Origin: Hyphomicrobiales bacterium
GTDB taxonomy: Bacteria; Pseudomonadota; Alphaproteobacteria; Rhizobiales; Rhizobiaceae
Reading direction: 5' to 3'
NCBI GenBank assembly: GCA_900468535.1
Contig: UBTY01000057.1
Span: 557-44,719 of the forward strand
Length of the DNA stretch: 44,163 nt
Shown here piece after piece: positions 16,038 through 23,857 of this stretch (position 1 is its first letter; each line of letters starts with the position of its first letter). The translations under genes and the position numbers were made by a program. The notes beneath the pieces are model-generated. The model was not told the DNA's origin, did not search any database, and saw only the letters and a list, made by a program, of their open reading frames with translations.

Positions 16038-17608
16038 GTGCGAGCGCCGCTGCCGTCCGCATGACCGGCATATCCAAGACCTTTGGGGGAGTGCGAGCGC
16101 TTGACGACGTTTCCCTCGAGGTCGTGCCGGGCGAGGTGCATGCGTTGCTGGGTGGCAACGGCGCCGGCAAATCGACGATCCTCAAGGTGCTGAACGGGGT
16201 GCATCGCCCCGACAACGGCGCCATCGAGGTCGGTGGCGTGCCCTTGACGACGCATACGCCGGAGGCCTCGCGCGCCGCCGGAATTGCCATGAACTACCAG
16301 GAAATGAGCCTTGTCCCGACGCTGACGGTTGCCCAGAACATCTTCCTGACGCGCGAATATCGCGTCGGAACGGGGCTTATCGACGACCGTGAGGCTGAGC
16401 AACGCGCCGCGGACCTTTTCGCACTGCTCGACGTCTTCGTCGATCCAAAGGCGGTGGTCGGCGATCTTGGTGCCGGCCAGAAACAGTTGACGGAAATCGC
16501 CAAGGCAATCTCGCAGGACGCCAAGGTTCTGGTGCTTGACGAACCGTCGACAGCGCTCGCCGTTTCCGATGTCGAGCGGCTCTTCGTCTTCCTGCGCAAG
16601 CTGAAGGGAAAGGGGGTGGCGATCATCTATGTCAGCCACCGCATGGACGAGATTGCCCGCATCGCCGACCGCGCAACGATCCTGCGCGACGGTCGCCACG
16701 TCATCACCGCGCCGCTCAGCGAATTGCCGATCGATACGATGATCGAGCATATCGTCGGTCGGCGCTCGAAGGGGCTGTCGGACGTCGAGCGCGGCGCGGC
16801 CGTGCGGGGCGAAGTCCTGCTGGAACTGAAGAATGTCAGCGGCCGCCACAAGCCGGAGAACATTTCCCTGTCGCTGCATCGCGGCGAAGTGCTGGGGCTC
16901 GCCGGCCTTCTCGGTTCCGGCCGCTCGTCGCTGGCGCGGGTGATTGCCGGCATCGACCCGGTCGTCAAGGGCGAAATCCGCATCAAGGGCCGCGCGGTGG
17001 CGATCCGCAAGCCGGGCGATGCGATTGCCGAGGGTGTGGCGCTCGTGCCGGAAGCACGCGCGACCCAGGGCATCATCCCAGCCCATTCGGTAGCCTCCAA
17101 CATGATCCTCGCCGTAATCGACCGGCTTTCCGCAGGCGGGTTCGTCGATAACAAAGCCGCAAAGGAGCTGACCGACGCACAGATTGAACACCTGCGCGTG
17201 AAGACGGCGAGCCGCGAGCAGGCGGTCTCGACGCTTTCGGGCGGCAACCAGCAGAAGGTGGTCATCGGCAAATGGCTCGCCACCAACCCCGACATTCTCA
17301 TTCTCGACGAGCCGACCGCAGGCATCGATATCGGTTCGAAGTCCGAAATTATCCGTCTCGTCCGCGAACTCGCAGCCGCCGGCAAGGGCATCATCATGAT
17401 CTCGTCGGAACTCTCCGAGCTTTTGACCGGCTGCGACCGCATTCTCGTCATGTCGGAGGGGCGCTTGCACCAGGATCTTCCGCGCGAGGCGCTGGAAGAT
17501 CCGTCCGTGCCCGCCGACGACCTCGCTCACCGTCTTCAGGCCGCCGAACAGCGGCTCCAGATTGAAATCCAGAAGGCCCTTGCGGTTCAGGAGATATCCC
17601 ATGGCTAA
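16034..17608 (+). CDS. Sugar ABC transporter double ATPase (RbsA/MglA-type)
   Basis: The 524-aa protein has two ABC cassettes. Cassette 1 has Walker A GGNGAGKST (residues 40-48), a weak signature LGAGQKQLTEIAKAI and Walker B VLVLDEPSTAL. Cassette 2 has a degenerate Walker A (GLLGSGRSS), a good signature LSGGNQQKVVIGKWLA and Walker B ILILDEPTAGID. This asymmetry is standard for the carbohydrate uptake (CUT2) ATPases. It begins within the stop of the oxidoreductase gene and overlaps the permease start by 8 nt, so the three genes are tightly coupled. It energises import by the permease dimer at the inner membrane. Confidence 0.92.
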   Translation: MSASAAAVRMTGISKTFGGVRALDDVSLEVVPGEVHALLGGNGAGKSTILKVLNGVHRPDNGAIEVGGVPLTTHTPEASRAAGIAMNYQEMSLVPTLTVAQNIFLTREYRVGTGLIDDREAEQRAADLFALLDVFVDPKAVVGDLGAGQKQLTEIAKAISQDAKVLVLDEPSTALAVSDVERLFVFLRKLKGKGVAIIYVSHRMDEIARIADRATILRDGRHVITAPLSELPIDTMIEHIVGRRSKGLSDVERGAAVRGEVLLELKNVSGRHKPENISLSLHRGEVLGLAGLLGSGRSSLARVIAGIDPVVKGEIRIKGRAVAIRKPGDAIAEGVALVPEARATQGIIPAHSVASNMILAVIDRLSAGGFVDNKAAKELTDAQIEHLRVKTASREQAVSTLSGGNQQKVVIGKWLATNPDILILDEPTAGIDIGSKSEIIRLVRELAAAGKGIIMISSELSELLTGCDRILVMSEGRLHQDLPREALEDPSVPADDLAHRLQAAEQRLQIEIQKALAVQEISHG

Positions 17609-18536
17609 CGCCTTCTTCGCCAACTGGCGCCAGAACATCATCTATATCGGCTTCGTGGTTATTTTCATCGTTTTTGCGGTGACGCTGGCCGACGAAGGCT
17701 TTCTAAACCCCAACAATCTGCTGAACATCGTGCGGCAGACGGCGATGATCGCCGTCATGGCGATTGCCATGACCTTCGTGCTTTCGGCCGGAGAGATTGA
17801 TCTCTCGGTCGGCGCTGTCGCAGGCCTCTCGACCGTCACCGTCGCGATGGCGATCGCAGCCGGTGGACCGCTCGTCGGCGTCGGCGCAGGCATTGCCACG
17901 GGACTTGCGGTCGGCGTTTTTAACGGCTGGCTCACCACGCGTATTGGCATCCCGTCGTTTCTCACCACGCTCGCCATGATGGGCATTGCCAAGGGCGTCG
18001 CCATGTGGATATCGGCGACGGCCGCCGTGCCGATCCTGTCACCGGGTTATTCCTGGCTTTTCGGTGGCGGCAATCTCGGGCCTGTGCCTGTGCTGCTTCT
18101 CTGGATGGCGGTCCTAGGCGGTATCGGCCATATCGCGCTACGTCGTTCGGGCTTCGGCCGTCGGGTGCTGGCGACCGGCGGCGGCGAGACGGCGGCGCGT
18201 TATTCCGGCATCAACACCAAGGCGATCAAGTTCAAGGTGCTGGCCCTGTCTTCCTCGGCGGCCGCACTTGCCGGCATGCTATACGCGGGGCGTCTGCAAT
18301 CCGGCCGCTTTCAGCTAGGCGAGGGCGACGAGCTTTCGGTCATCGCGGCGGCTGTGCTCGGCGGCACGAGCCTCTTCGGCGGCAAGGGAACCGTTATCGG
18401 CACCATTGTCGGCGCGCTGATGATCGGTCTCATCAACAATGGTCTTATCCTCATGGGCCTTGAATTCAGCCAGCAGCTGATCGCCCGCGGCGGCATCATC
18501 ATTCTCGCCGTTGCTCTCAGCCAAAAGCGGAGCTGA
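17601..18536 (+). CDS. Sugar ABC transporter permease (RbsC-type)
   Basis: The 311-aa inner-membrane protein has about eight to ten hydrophobic segments. It shows the CUT2 permease signatures SAGEIDLSVGAVAGLSTV near residue 60 and GVFNGWLTTRIGIPSFLTTL near residue 105. FGRRVLATGGGETAARYSGI is the cytoplasmic loop that contacts the ATPase, and AAVLGGTSLFGGKGTVIGTI lies near the C-terminus. The start at 17601 overlaps the ATPase stop. Only one permease gene is present, as expected for a homodimeric CUT2 system. It is the last gene of the operon; the 189 nt that follow contain no convincing terminator. Confidence 0.92.
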   Translation: MANAFFANWRQNIIYIGFVVIFIVFAVTLADEGFLNPNNLLNIVRQTAMIAVMAIAMTFVLSAGEIDLSVGAVAGLSTVTVAMAIAAGGPLVGVGAGIATGLAVGVFNGWLTTRIGIPSFLTTLAMMGIAKGVAMWISATAAVPILSPGYSWLFGGGNLGPVPVLLLWMAVLGGIGHIALRRSGFGRRVLATGGGETAARYSGINTKAIKFKVLALSSSAAALAGMLYAGRLQSGRFQLGEGDELSVIAAAVLGGTSLFGGKGTVIGTIVGALMIGLINNGLILMGLEFSQQLIARGGIIILAVALSQKRS

Positions 18537-18725
18537 TGCGATGATCATCTCTCTGATTGCAACGCCGACCGCCCGGAAAAGTGGGAGGAAGTTTTCCGCC
18601 TTCTCGTCGATCAGGCCGGACTGACCCGGGCCGAACACAGCTCGATGTTACCCAACCAAGTGCATGGCTGAGGTGGTAGCGGATGATCGAGGATGGGGCT
18701 TCAGTTTCTGACCTTTTGGGAGGGG

Positions 18726-19358
18726 CTATCGCAGCAGTCCATCGACGTCGAACTCGTCCCAGCCAAGCAGCTTGCTGGCCGCGTCATCAATCTTGCTCTC
18801 TACGGTCTTTGGCTTCTTCGCCGCCTTCTTGAGCGAACGGGTAAGCTTCGCCCGGTAGGCGGCCCGCCTTCTGTTCTCCGCTCTCGCGGCGACATCCTCT
18901 TCACGCCATTCATCGACGACGGCCCTCTCAAGCAGATCTTCCACCACACGAGGATCGAACACATGGAAGGTTATCTGCCTCGCGCGGCCGCTCAGTCGCA
19001 CGGTGCGTGTTCCGGCGCTCGGAAGGCGGCCGTCCTTCAGCCACCGATGCCGTTCACCAGCCGAGATGCCCAGGATGTCCTGGATCTCGCGAGGAATGAC
19101 CGGCAGGTTTTCGATCCCTTCCAGCGCCTGTGTGACGGTCGCCGATAACGAGGCGAGCTCGTCCGCGCTGTCTTCCGCCATCCCTAGCTCGAGAGCCATG
19201 CCGTTTACGTCGAGACATTTCCGGGCGGTCAACGGCAGGCGGGCTCGGACTTCCAAAAGAATACTTTTGGCGCGGACAGCCGAGCCGAACGTGGCGCCGG
19301 GCGACAGTGTCCAGGTCGCCACAAAGGCGGGAGCGAGGATGATCTTCTGTTTTGGCAT
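18726..19358 (-). CDS. Hypothetical protein with HTH-like motif and basic C-terminus
   Basis: I do not recognise this 210-aa protein as a named family. The central part (VIPREIQDILGISAGERHRW followed by LKDGRLPSAGTR) resembles the MerR/excisionase-type helix-turn-helix used for DNA recognition. The C-terminal third is rich in Arg and Lys (ENRRRAAYRAKLTRSLKKAA) and may bind nucleic acid. It lies between the ABC operon and the DNA-repair genes, convergent with the ABC operon. Coding quality is good throughout. A DNA-binding role is inference only. Confidence 0.6.
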   Translation of the reverse strand: MPKQKIILAPAFVATWTLSPGATFGSAVRAKSILLEVRARLPLTARKCLDVNGMALELGMAEDSADELASLSATVTQALEGIENLPVIPREIQDILGISAGERHRWLKDGRLPSAGTRTVRLSGRARQITFHVFDPRVVEDLLERAVVDEWREEDVAARAENRRRAAYRAKLTRSLKKAAKKPKTVESKIDDAASKLLGWDEFDVDGLLR

Positions 19359-19439
19359 CCAGCTTAGATGGGTTTGGCGCTGTTCGGGATCAACAAGGAA
19401 AACGAAGGCGTTCCGACACCCTTTAGATGCTGGCGCAAC

Positions 19440-19575
19440 AAAAAAGGCCGGGGCGAATTCGCACCGACCTTCTCATGTCGCTCCTCACACCAGTGCCAGT
19501 ACATCCGTGGTCAAAAGCAGAAAGCGACTAAGGCTATCGCGAATATCCGTTCGGACACTCACCAGCGACGCCTGT
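19440..19575 (-). ncRNA. Candidate small RNA with own promoter and terminator
   Basis: On the minus strand TTGAAA (19610-19605), a 17-nt spacer and TATCTG (19587-19582) make a sigma70-like promoter with a start near 19575. About 130 nt downstream AAGGTCGG pairs with CCGGCCTT (19471-19464 and 19451-19444, one G-U pair) around a second small CGAA/TTCG stem, followed by six T (19445-19440). No protein gene lies between. A short leader-type reading frame (GAGGAGCGACATG) runs into the terminator stem and could alternatively act in attenuation of the downstream gene at 18726-19358. Confidence 0.45.
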
Positions 19576-19697
19576 TTGCTACAGATAGCCACTGATTGTG
19601 TTCGTTTCAAGTTCGCGGCGTTAAATCAAGACGCCCGTCTTGAGATTGCTGCTCGCATGCCTATCTCAAGTCGGAACCCTCGACCTGGAGCATCGAG

Positions 19698-19862
19698 ATG
19701 GAAGAAGACACCCCAAGCCTCTTCGCAGACGCCGACATTGAGATCCTGCCGCCGGAGACCTGCTCGGCTGATCCGGCGACGCCTTCATGCGCCTGTTGCG
19801 GACGGCCCGCGCCAACCGACGAAGACTGTTACGGGATCTGCGAGGAATGTCTGTCGCCGTGA
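19698..19862 (+). CDS. Small cysteine-rich (zinc-ribbon-like) protein
   Basis: A 54-aa frame starts at ATG 19698 with GGAG at 19687-19690. It is acidic at the N-terminus (MEEDTPSLFADADIEI) and ends with two CxxC pairs (CACCGRPAPTDEDCYGICEE and then CLSP). This arrangement resembles a minimal zinc ribbon. The good ribosome binding site and the clustering of cysteines support a real gene. The function is unknown. It is flanked by an sRNA candidate and the exonuclease III gene. Confidence 0.55.
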   Translation: MEEDTPSLFADADIEILPPETCSADPATPSCACCGRPAPTDEDCYGICEECLSP

Positions 19863-20001
19863 TTGGCCCGCGGCGAGCTTCACGCCGCCGCATGGTTTAC
19901 TCGGAGCTGCAGAACCTTAGTCGCTTTCCTGCGGTGAGTGCGTCTACTAATGCCTTGGCTCGATCAAGGAAAGCAAACCGTCTTTCAATTTATTGCCCGG
20001 C

Positions 20002-20805
20002 TCAAAGACCCCTGTCATCTAAGGCGAGGTATTCATCATGCAGCGCAATCCAGACCGGGGCGTGATCACTGGTGTGCTCCCATCCGCGTGCGAACTTGTC
20101 CACGCCACAGCACTGCAGTCGTTCCCGCAGTGATGGACTGAGCAGGAAATGGTCGATGCGAAGGCCTGCATCGCGGGCGAAGGCGTTGCGGAAATACTTC
20201 CAGAACGTATAGATCCGCTCTTCCGGATGCAGCAGCCTGACGGCGTCCGTCCACCCCATGGCAATGAGCTCGGCATAGGCGGCCCGTACCTCAGGCCGAA
20301 ACAGCGCATCGTCGCGCCAGCGCTCCGGCTTGTAGACGTCAAGGTCAGTGGGCATGACGTTGAAATCGCCGACCAGAGCCACCGGCACATCGAGCTCGAA
20401 CAGTTCCGCCGCGTAGGAATGCAGCCGCTCGAACCAACGGAGTTTGTAGTCGTACTTTGGCCCGGGTGCTGGATTGCCGTTCGGAAGATAAAGACAGCCG
20501 ACGATCATGCCATCAATGGTCGCCTCGATGTAACGGCTATGACTATCGTCGGGGTCGCCGGGAAGCCCACGCCGCGTCTCGCGCGGCTTCTGATCCCGGG
20601 CAAGAATTGCCACGCCATTCCAGGATTTCTGACCATGCCAGATCGCGCCGTAGCCGGCACGCTCGATCTCGCGGCGCGGAAACTTCTCGTCCGGCGCCTT
20701 CAGCTCCTGCAGGCACACGACATCAGGTTTCGCCTCGACGAGCCATCGGAGCAGGACCTCGAGCCGGCCATTGATGCCATTGACGTTATAGGTGGCGAGC
20801 TTCAC
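20002..20805 (-). CDS. xthA: Exodeoxyribonuclease III (AP endonuclease, EEP fold)
   Basis: This 267-aa protein is a complete ExoIII/Xth family member. Visible active-site motifs are YNVNGI (Asn near residue 8), CLQELKAPDEKFP (catalytic Glu near 34), YLPNGNPAPGPKYDYKLRW, LVGDFNVMPTDLDVY (Asp and Asn), LRIDHFLLSP and TSDHAPVWI (Asp-His). It cleaves 5' of abasic sites and has 3'-phosphodiesterase and 3'-5' exonuclease activity. Start is GTG at 20805, 11 nt after the stop of the 58-aa gene upstream, so the two form an operon. The neighbouring ku genes suggest a shared role in damaged-end processing during stress. Confidence 0.9.
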   Translation of the reverse strand: MKLATYNVNGINGRLEVLLRWLVEAKPDVVCLQELKAPDEKFPRREIERAGYGAIWHGQKSWNGVAILARDQKPRETRRGLPGDPDDSHSRYIEATIDGMIVGCLYLPNGNPAPGPKYDYKLRWFERLHSYAAELFELDVPVALVGDFNVMPTDLDVYKPERWRDDALFRPEVRAAYAELIAMGWTDAVRLLHPEERIYTFWKYFRNAFARDAGLRIDHFLLSPSLRERLQCCGVDKFARGWEHTSDHAPVWIALHDEYLALDDRGL

Positions 20806-20816
20806 CGGCGTTTCCG

Positions 20817-20993
20817 TCAGGGCTTAAGATCACCCTTGTCGCCCTGGCCGGGCTTCGCATCATGTTTGGCGTCATGGCGAGCATCGGCGGACAGCGACCC
20901 CGAGACGTCGACGCTCTCCTTGAACTTGCCTTCCTTTCCACGGCGGACATAGCGCTTCTCGGTACCGGTATCGATTAGTTCACGTTTGCTCAC
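20817..20993 (-). CDS. Small basic conserved protein upstream of exonuclease III
   Basis: The 58-aa protein starts with GTG at 20993 after GAAGGAG. It contains KRELIDTGTEKRYVRRGKEG followed by KFKESVDVSGSL and a hydrophilic His/Lys/Gly-rich tail. I recall short proteins with the pattern RELIDTGTxKRYVRRxxxGxFKESVDVGRSL as common in Rhizobiales, without known function. It is the first gene of an operon with exonuclease III and is divergent from ku. The conserved basic pattern suggests nucleic-acid or protein binding; this is inference. Confidence 0.7.
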   Translation of the reverse strand: MSKRELIDTGTEKRYVRRGKEGKFKESVDVSGSLSADARHDAKHDAKPGQGDKGDLKP

Positions 20994-21133
20994 GGCAGGG
21001 CTCCTTCAGGGTTGCTGCACGTGGAAACGCGCGTGACTGCGAAAAGATGCACCTAATTCAAGCGTCTAGTGCAGGCTCGCAAACGATCACGCTCTTCCGA
21101 GCTAAGTCTTTGAAAAATGATTCGTTTCGGCTC

Positions 21134-21159
21134 GGAACAATTGCGTGCTGATTCGATTG
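21134..21159 (+). promoter_or_regulatory. EcfG/RpoE2-type stress promoter of the ku operon
   Basis: GGAAC at 21134-21138 is followed after 18 nt by TT (21157-21158), the alphaproteobacterial general-stress sigma consensus. The predicted start near 21166 leaves a short leader to AGGAG (21178-21182) and ATG 21192. Paired ku genes of S. meliloti are known to be under general stress control, which supports the call. Confidence 0.62.
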
Positions 21160-21191
21160 AGTCGCTTGAGTTTCATCAGGAGTTCTACATC

Positions 21192-22091
21192 ATGGTTGCC
21201 CCGAGAGCGAATTGGAAAGGCTTCATCAAATTCGGAGAGGTCTCCTGTCCGATAGCGCTCTACACCGCGGCCTCGTCGTCGGAACGAATCGCTTTCAACA
21301 CGCTGAATCGCGAGACCGGCAACCGGGTGAAGCGTGAGTTCATCGACAGCGAGACCGGCGATCCGGTCGAACGGGACGATCAGGTGAAGGGCTACGAGAT
21401 CGAGAACGGCCAGTACATCATCCTTGAGCCGGAGGAAGTCGCGGCCGCGGTTCCAGACAGCGACAAGACGCTGAAAATAGATGCCTTCATTCCCTGCAAC
21501 GAGATCGACGACGTCTATTTCGACAAGCCGTACTATATCGCGCCGGACAAGATGGGGACGGATGCTTTCGTGCTTTTGCGCGAGGGCATGAAAAGGGCCA
21601 AGGTTGCCGCGATCGCCCGCACAGTCCTCTTCCGCCGCGTGCGGACAGTTCTCATCCGGCCACATGGGAAAGGGCTGGTCGCCACTACGCTGAACTTTGA
21701 TTACGAGGTGCGCTCCTCTGAAGAGGCGTTCGAGGAACTGCCGGATCTGAAGATCGAAGGCGAGATGCTTGAGCTTGCAGAGCACATTATCGGCACCAAG
21801 AAGGGCAGCTTCGATGCCAGCACTTTCGATGATCGGTACGAAGCTGCCGTCGCCGAACTGGTGAAGGCGAAGATCGAGGGGAGGGCACTACCGAAGAAGA
21901 AGGCCCCACCCGCTTCCAAGCCCAGCGATCTTCTCCAGGCGCTCCGGGAGAGTGCTGGGGTCGGCACGAAGAAGGCCAAGCCGAAGCGGACGGCTGCCAA
22001 TGCCAACAAGGGCACATCCCGTCAGAAGGCCGCCAAGCCCGCCGCTGCTAAAACCAAGTCCGCGGTCCCGCAAACCCGCCGCACCGGTTGA
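21192..22091 (+). CDS. ku: Ku DNA end-binding protein (NHEJ), first of tandem pair
   Basis: The 299-aa Ku protein has the ring-forming core from ANWKGFIKFGEVSCPIALYT through FNTLNRETGNRVKREFIDSE, GYEIENGQYIILEPEEVAA, IDAFIPCNEIDDVYFDKPYY and VAAIARTVLFRRVRTVLIRP. A Lys/Ala-rich basic tail follows after about residue 240. It binds double-strand ends and recruits LigD for non-homologous end joining. ATG 21192 with AGGAG is preferred to an earlier ATG at 21117, which would lie upstream of the predicted promoter. The second ku starts 12 nt after its stop. In S. meliloti such adjacent ku genes (ku3-ku4) act together. Confidence 0.93.
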   Translation: MVAPRANWKGFIKFGEVSCPIALYTAASSSERIAFNTLNRETGNRVKREFIDSETGDPVERDDQVKGYEIENGQYIILEPEEVAAAVPDSDKTLKIDAFIPCNEIDDVYFDKPYYIAPDKMGTDAFVLLREGMKRAKVAAIARTVLFRRVRTVLIRPHGKGLVATTLNFDYEVRSSEEAFEELPDLKIEGEMLELAEHIIGTKKGSFDASTFDDRYEAAVAELVKAKIEGRALPKKKAPPASKPSDLLQALRESAGVGTKKAKPKRTAANANKGTSRQKAAKPAAAKTKSAVPQTRRTG

Positions 22092-22103
22092 TCGGAGAAG
22101 ATC

Positions 22104-22910
22104 ATGGCCGTTCGCCCCTATTGGAAAGGCTATCTGAAGCTCTCGCTCGTCACATGTCCGGTGCAGATGATGCCGGCGACTTCCGAGAATGAGAAGGTCC
22201 GCTTTCACACCCTTAACCGCGAGACCCAGAACCGCGTCGTCAGCCAATATGTGGATTCTGTCACCGGCAAGGAGGTGAAAGACGAGGACGAGGTGAAGGG
22301 TTACCAGCGTGGCGAGAACGAATACATCATGCTGGAAGACGACGAGCTGGAAAGCGTCGCGCTCGACAGCACGAAGACGATCGACATCTCGACCTTCACG
22401 CCGCGTGACAGCGTTGAATGGATCTGGCTCGACACCCCCTATTACCTGTCGCCCAACGATCCGGTCGGGCAGGAGGCTTTTTCCGTCATCCGTGACGCGA
22501 TGGAAGCGCAGGACATGGTCGGCATCTCACGGCTGGTGATCTCGCGTCGGGAACGCGCCGTCATGCTGGAGCCACGCGGCAAGGGTATCGTCCTCTGGAC
22601 GCTACGATATGGGGATGAAGTCCGTGACGAGGATACCTATTTTGCCGGGATCGACGACCACGAGACAGCGGACAGCGAGATGATGCCCCTGGTACAACAA
22701 CTCATCAAGAAGCAGACGCAGCACTGGAACCCAAAGATGGTCGTCGATCCGGTGCAGGACCGGCTGCTAGACATTATCGCGGATAAGAAGAAGGCGAGGA
22801 AGCCGTCGAAGAAGGCGAAAGCGCCGGTGGCGCCCGCACCCGGTAATGTCATAAACATCATGGATGCGTTGAAGAAGTCGGTCGCGGCCGAGACCCGGTC
22901 CGGCAAATGA
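22104..22910 (+). CDS. ku: Ku DNA end-binding protein, second of tandem pair
   Basis: The 268-aa paralogue starts RPYWKGYLKLSLVTCPVQMM and continues with FHTLNRETQNRVVSQYVDSV, GYQRGENEYIMLEDDELESV, ISTFTPRDSVEWIWLDTPYY and MVGISRLVISRRERAVMLEP. The C-terminus has KKKARKPSKKAKAP and a short conserved end (NVINIMDALKKSV) typical of bacterial Ku that contacts LigD. It is translationally close to the first ku (12 nt, GGAG site). Sequence divergence between the two suggests a heterodimer rather than redundancy, by analogy with S. meliloti Ku3-Ku4. Confidence 0.93.
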   Translation: MAVRPYWKGYLKLSLVTCPVQMMPATSENEKVRFHTLNRETQNRVVSQYVDSVTGKEVKDEDEVKGYQRGENEYIMLEDDELESVALDSTKTIDISTFTPRDSVEWIWLDTPYYLSPNDPVGQEAFSVIRDAMEAQDMVGISRLVISRRERAVMLEPRGKGIVLWTLRYGDEVRDEDTYFAGIDDHETADSEMMPLVQQLIKKQTQHWNPKMVVDPVQDRLLDIIADKKKARKPSKKAKAPVAPAPGNVINIMDALKKSVAAETRSGK

Positions 22911-22982
22911 AAAGACAGGCGAAGCCCTCCTGCAGGAGACAATCACTCCGCCAAATCGCAGCCGCGCCGAAAGCGCGATACG

Positions 22983-23098
22983 GCGCAGCCAAATCCGCCG
23001 TTTGATCCGATGACGCCAGACGGTGTCGAACCTTGCTGGCCCTATTGAAATCGACGCCACCGGTCGGACTGGATTGGGTCTACGAGATCAAGTGGGCC
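22983..23098 (+). pseudogene. Fragment of ATP-dependent DNA ligase (LigD-type)
   Basis: Just downstream of ku the frames read FDPMTPDGVEP and then, shifted by one base, LALLKSTPPVGLDWVYEIKW. This matches the start of the LigD ligase domain (PMLATLVxxPPxGxDWxYEIKWDGYR), including the residues around the nucleophilic lysine. The homology breaks off right after EIKW, and nothing of the rest of the domain follows. It differs from the intact LigD in the window, which has FIAPQLCETLERPPSAEGWI here. I read it as the stump of a second ligase gene once adjoining ku. Confidence 0.65.
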
Positions 23099-23179
23099 AG
23101 GACAATGCTGGGGTCTACGAGCTCGATTGAGCTGAGGCTGGCGGCCCTTACCGCGCCCAATTTTTTTTCTGCCGACGCT

Positions 23180-23210
23180 CTTGAATTCAAAATTCTCGAA
23201 AACCAAATCG
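23180..23210 (+). promoter_or_regulatory. Possible heat-shock (RpoH) promoter of hsp20
   Basis: CTTGAA at 23180-23185 resembles the RpoH -35 box, and CCAAATCG at 23203-23210 is a rough match to the alphaproteobacterial -10 CYTATNTG, with slightly long spacing. The resulting leader of about 85 nt would contain the thermometer. The -10 match is weak. Confidence 0.35.
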
Positions 23211-23247
23211 ATTACCGCCAGCTGCTGAAGTCAGAGCTGGCCTTGCT

Positions 23248-23302
23248 GGGAGCGCCGCTTTCGGCGCTTCCGTACCCATGTTGCTTCAAGGAGGATATGG
23301 CT
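23248..23302 (+). promoter_or_regulatory. ROSE-like RNA thermometer in hsp20 leader
   Basis: Two consecutive stems end at the start codon. The first pairs GGGAGCGCC (23248-23256) with GGCGCTTCC (23263-23271). The second pairs CCATGTTGCTT (23276-23286) with the segment AAGGAGGATATGG, hiding the AAGGAGG ribosome site (23288-23294). The UUGCU opposite AGGAGGA with an unpaired G (23283) is the ROSE signature known from rhizobial small heat-shock genes. Heat would melt the second stem and free the ribosome site. Confidence 0.72.
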
Positions 23303-23779
23303 ATGGCAACATCTTACGACTACGCGCCCCTGTTCCGCTCGACCGTGGGTTTTGACCGGGTTTTCAATCTTCTCGAAAACGCCCAGCGCGCCCGGTCGAT
23401 CAGCGACTGGCCGCCTTATGACATCGTCAAAACCGGCGATGACAGCTACCGGATCTCGATTGCGGTCGCCGGCTTTGCCCAGGACGATCTCGACATCACC
23501 TTCCAATCCAGCCTTCTGACCGTCACGGGCAAGAAGCAGGAAGCATCCGCCGAAGGCTATCTGCATCGTGGCATTGCCGGTCGACCGTTTGAGCACCGCT
23601 TCGAGCTCGCTGACCATGTCCGGGTGAACGGCGCGGAGCTTCAGAACGGACTGCTGTCGATCGATCTTGTACGTGAGATCCCGGAAGCCTTGAAGCCGCG
23701 GAAGATCGATATCCAGACGAATCCGGCTCTCTTACAAAAAGTCGCCTCGGCGCAGATCGAAGCGCACAGGGCCGCCTGA
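23303..23779 (+). CDS. Small heat-shock protein Hsp20 (IbpA-like)
   Basis: The 158-aa class A small heat-shock protein of rhizobial type has the N-terminal YAPLFRSTVGFDRVFNLLEN. The alpha-crystallin domain spans about 35-125 (PPYDIVKTGDDSYRISIAVA, LLTVTGKKQ) with RGIAGRPFEHRFELADHV and the closing GLLSIDLVREIPE. ATG 23303 lies 8 nt after AAGGAGG; an ATG at 23297 is too close to that site. It forms oligomers that hold unfolding proteins. The ROSE-like leader implies heat-controlled translation. Two rhizobial small genes follow in the same direction. Confidence 0.9.
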   Translation: MATSYDYAPLFRSTVGFDRVFNLLENAQRARSISDWPPYDIVKTGDDSYRISIAVAGFAQDDLDITFQSSLLTVTGKKQEASAEGYLHRGIAGRPFEHRFELADHVRVNGAELQNGLLSIDLVREIPEALKPRKIDIQTNPALLQKVASAQIEAHRAA

Positions 23780-23800
23780 TCTCAATTGCTCGACAGATCA

Positions 23801-23822
23801 GGGCGCCACTGGTGTGGCGCCC
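23801..23822 (+). other. Strong stem-loop after hsp20
   Basis: GGGCGCCAC (23801-23809) pairs perfectly with GTGGCGCCC (23814-23822) around TGGT. No T-run follows, so it may be a processing or partial termination stem between hsp20 and the DUF982 gene. Confidence 0.5.
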
Positions 23823-23857
23823 GCCCATCAACATTCCGGGTTGGGAAGGAGAAAGCG

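Noticed and set aside
15905..17641. Minus-strand frame of 578 codons opposite the ABC ATPase
   Set aside because: It mirrors a well-conserved ATPase gene; long antisense frames are expected in GC-rich coding DNA.
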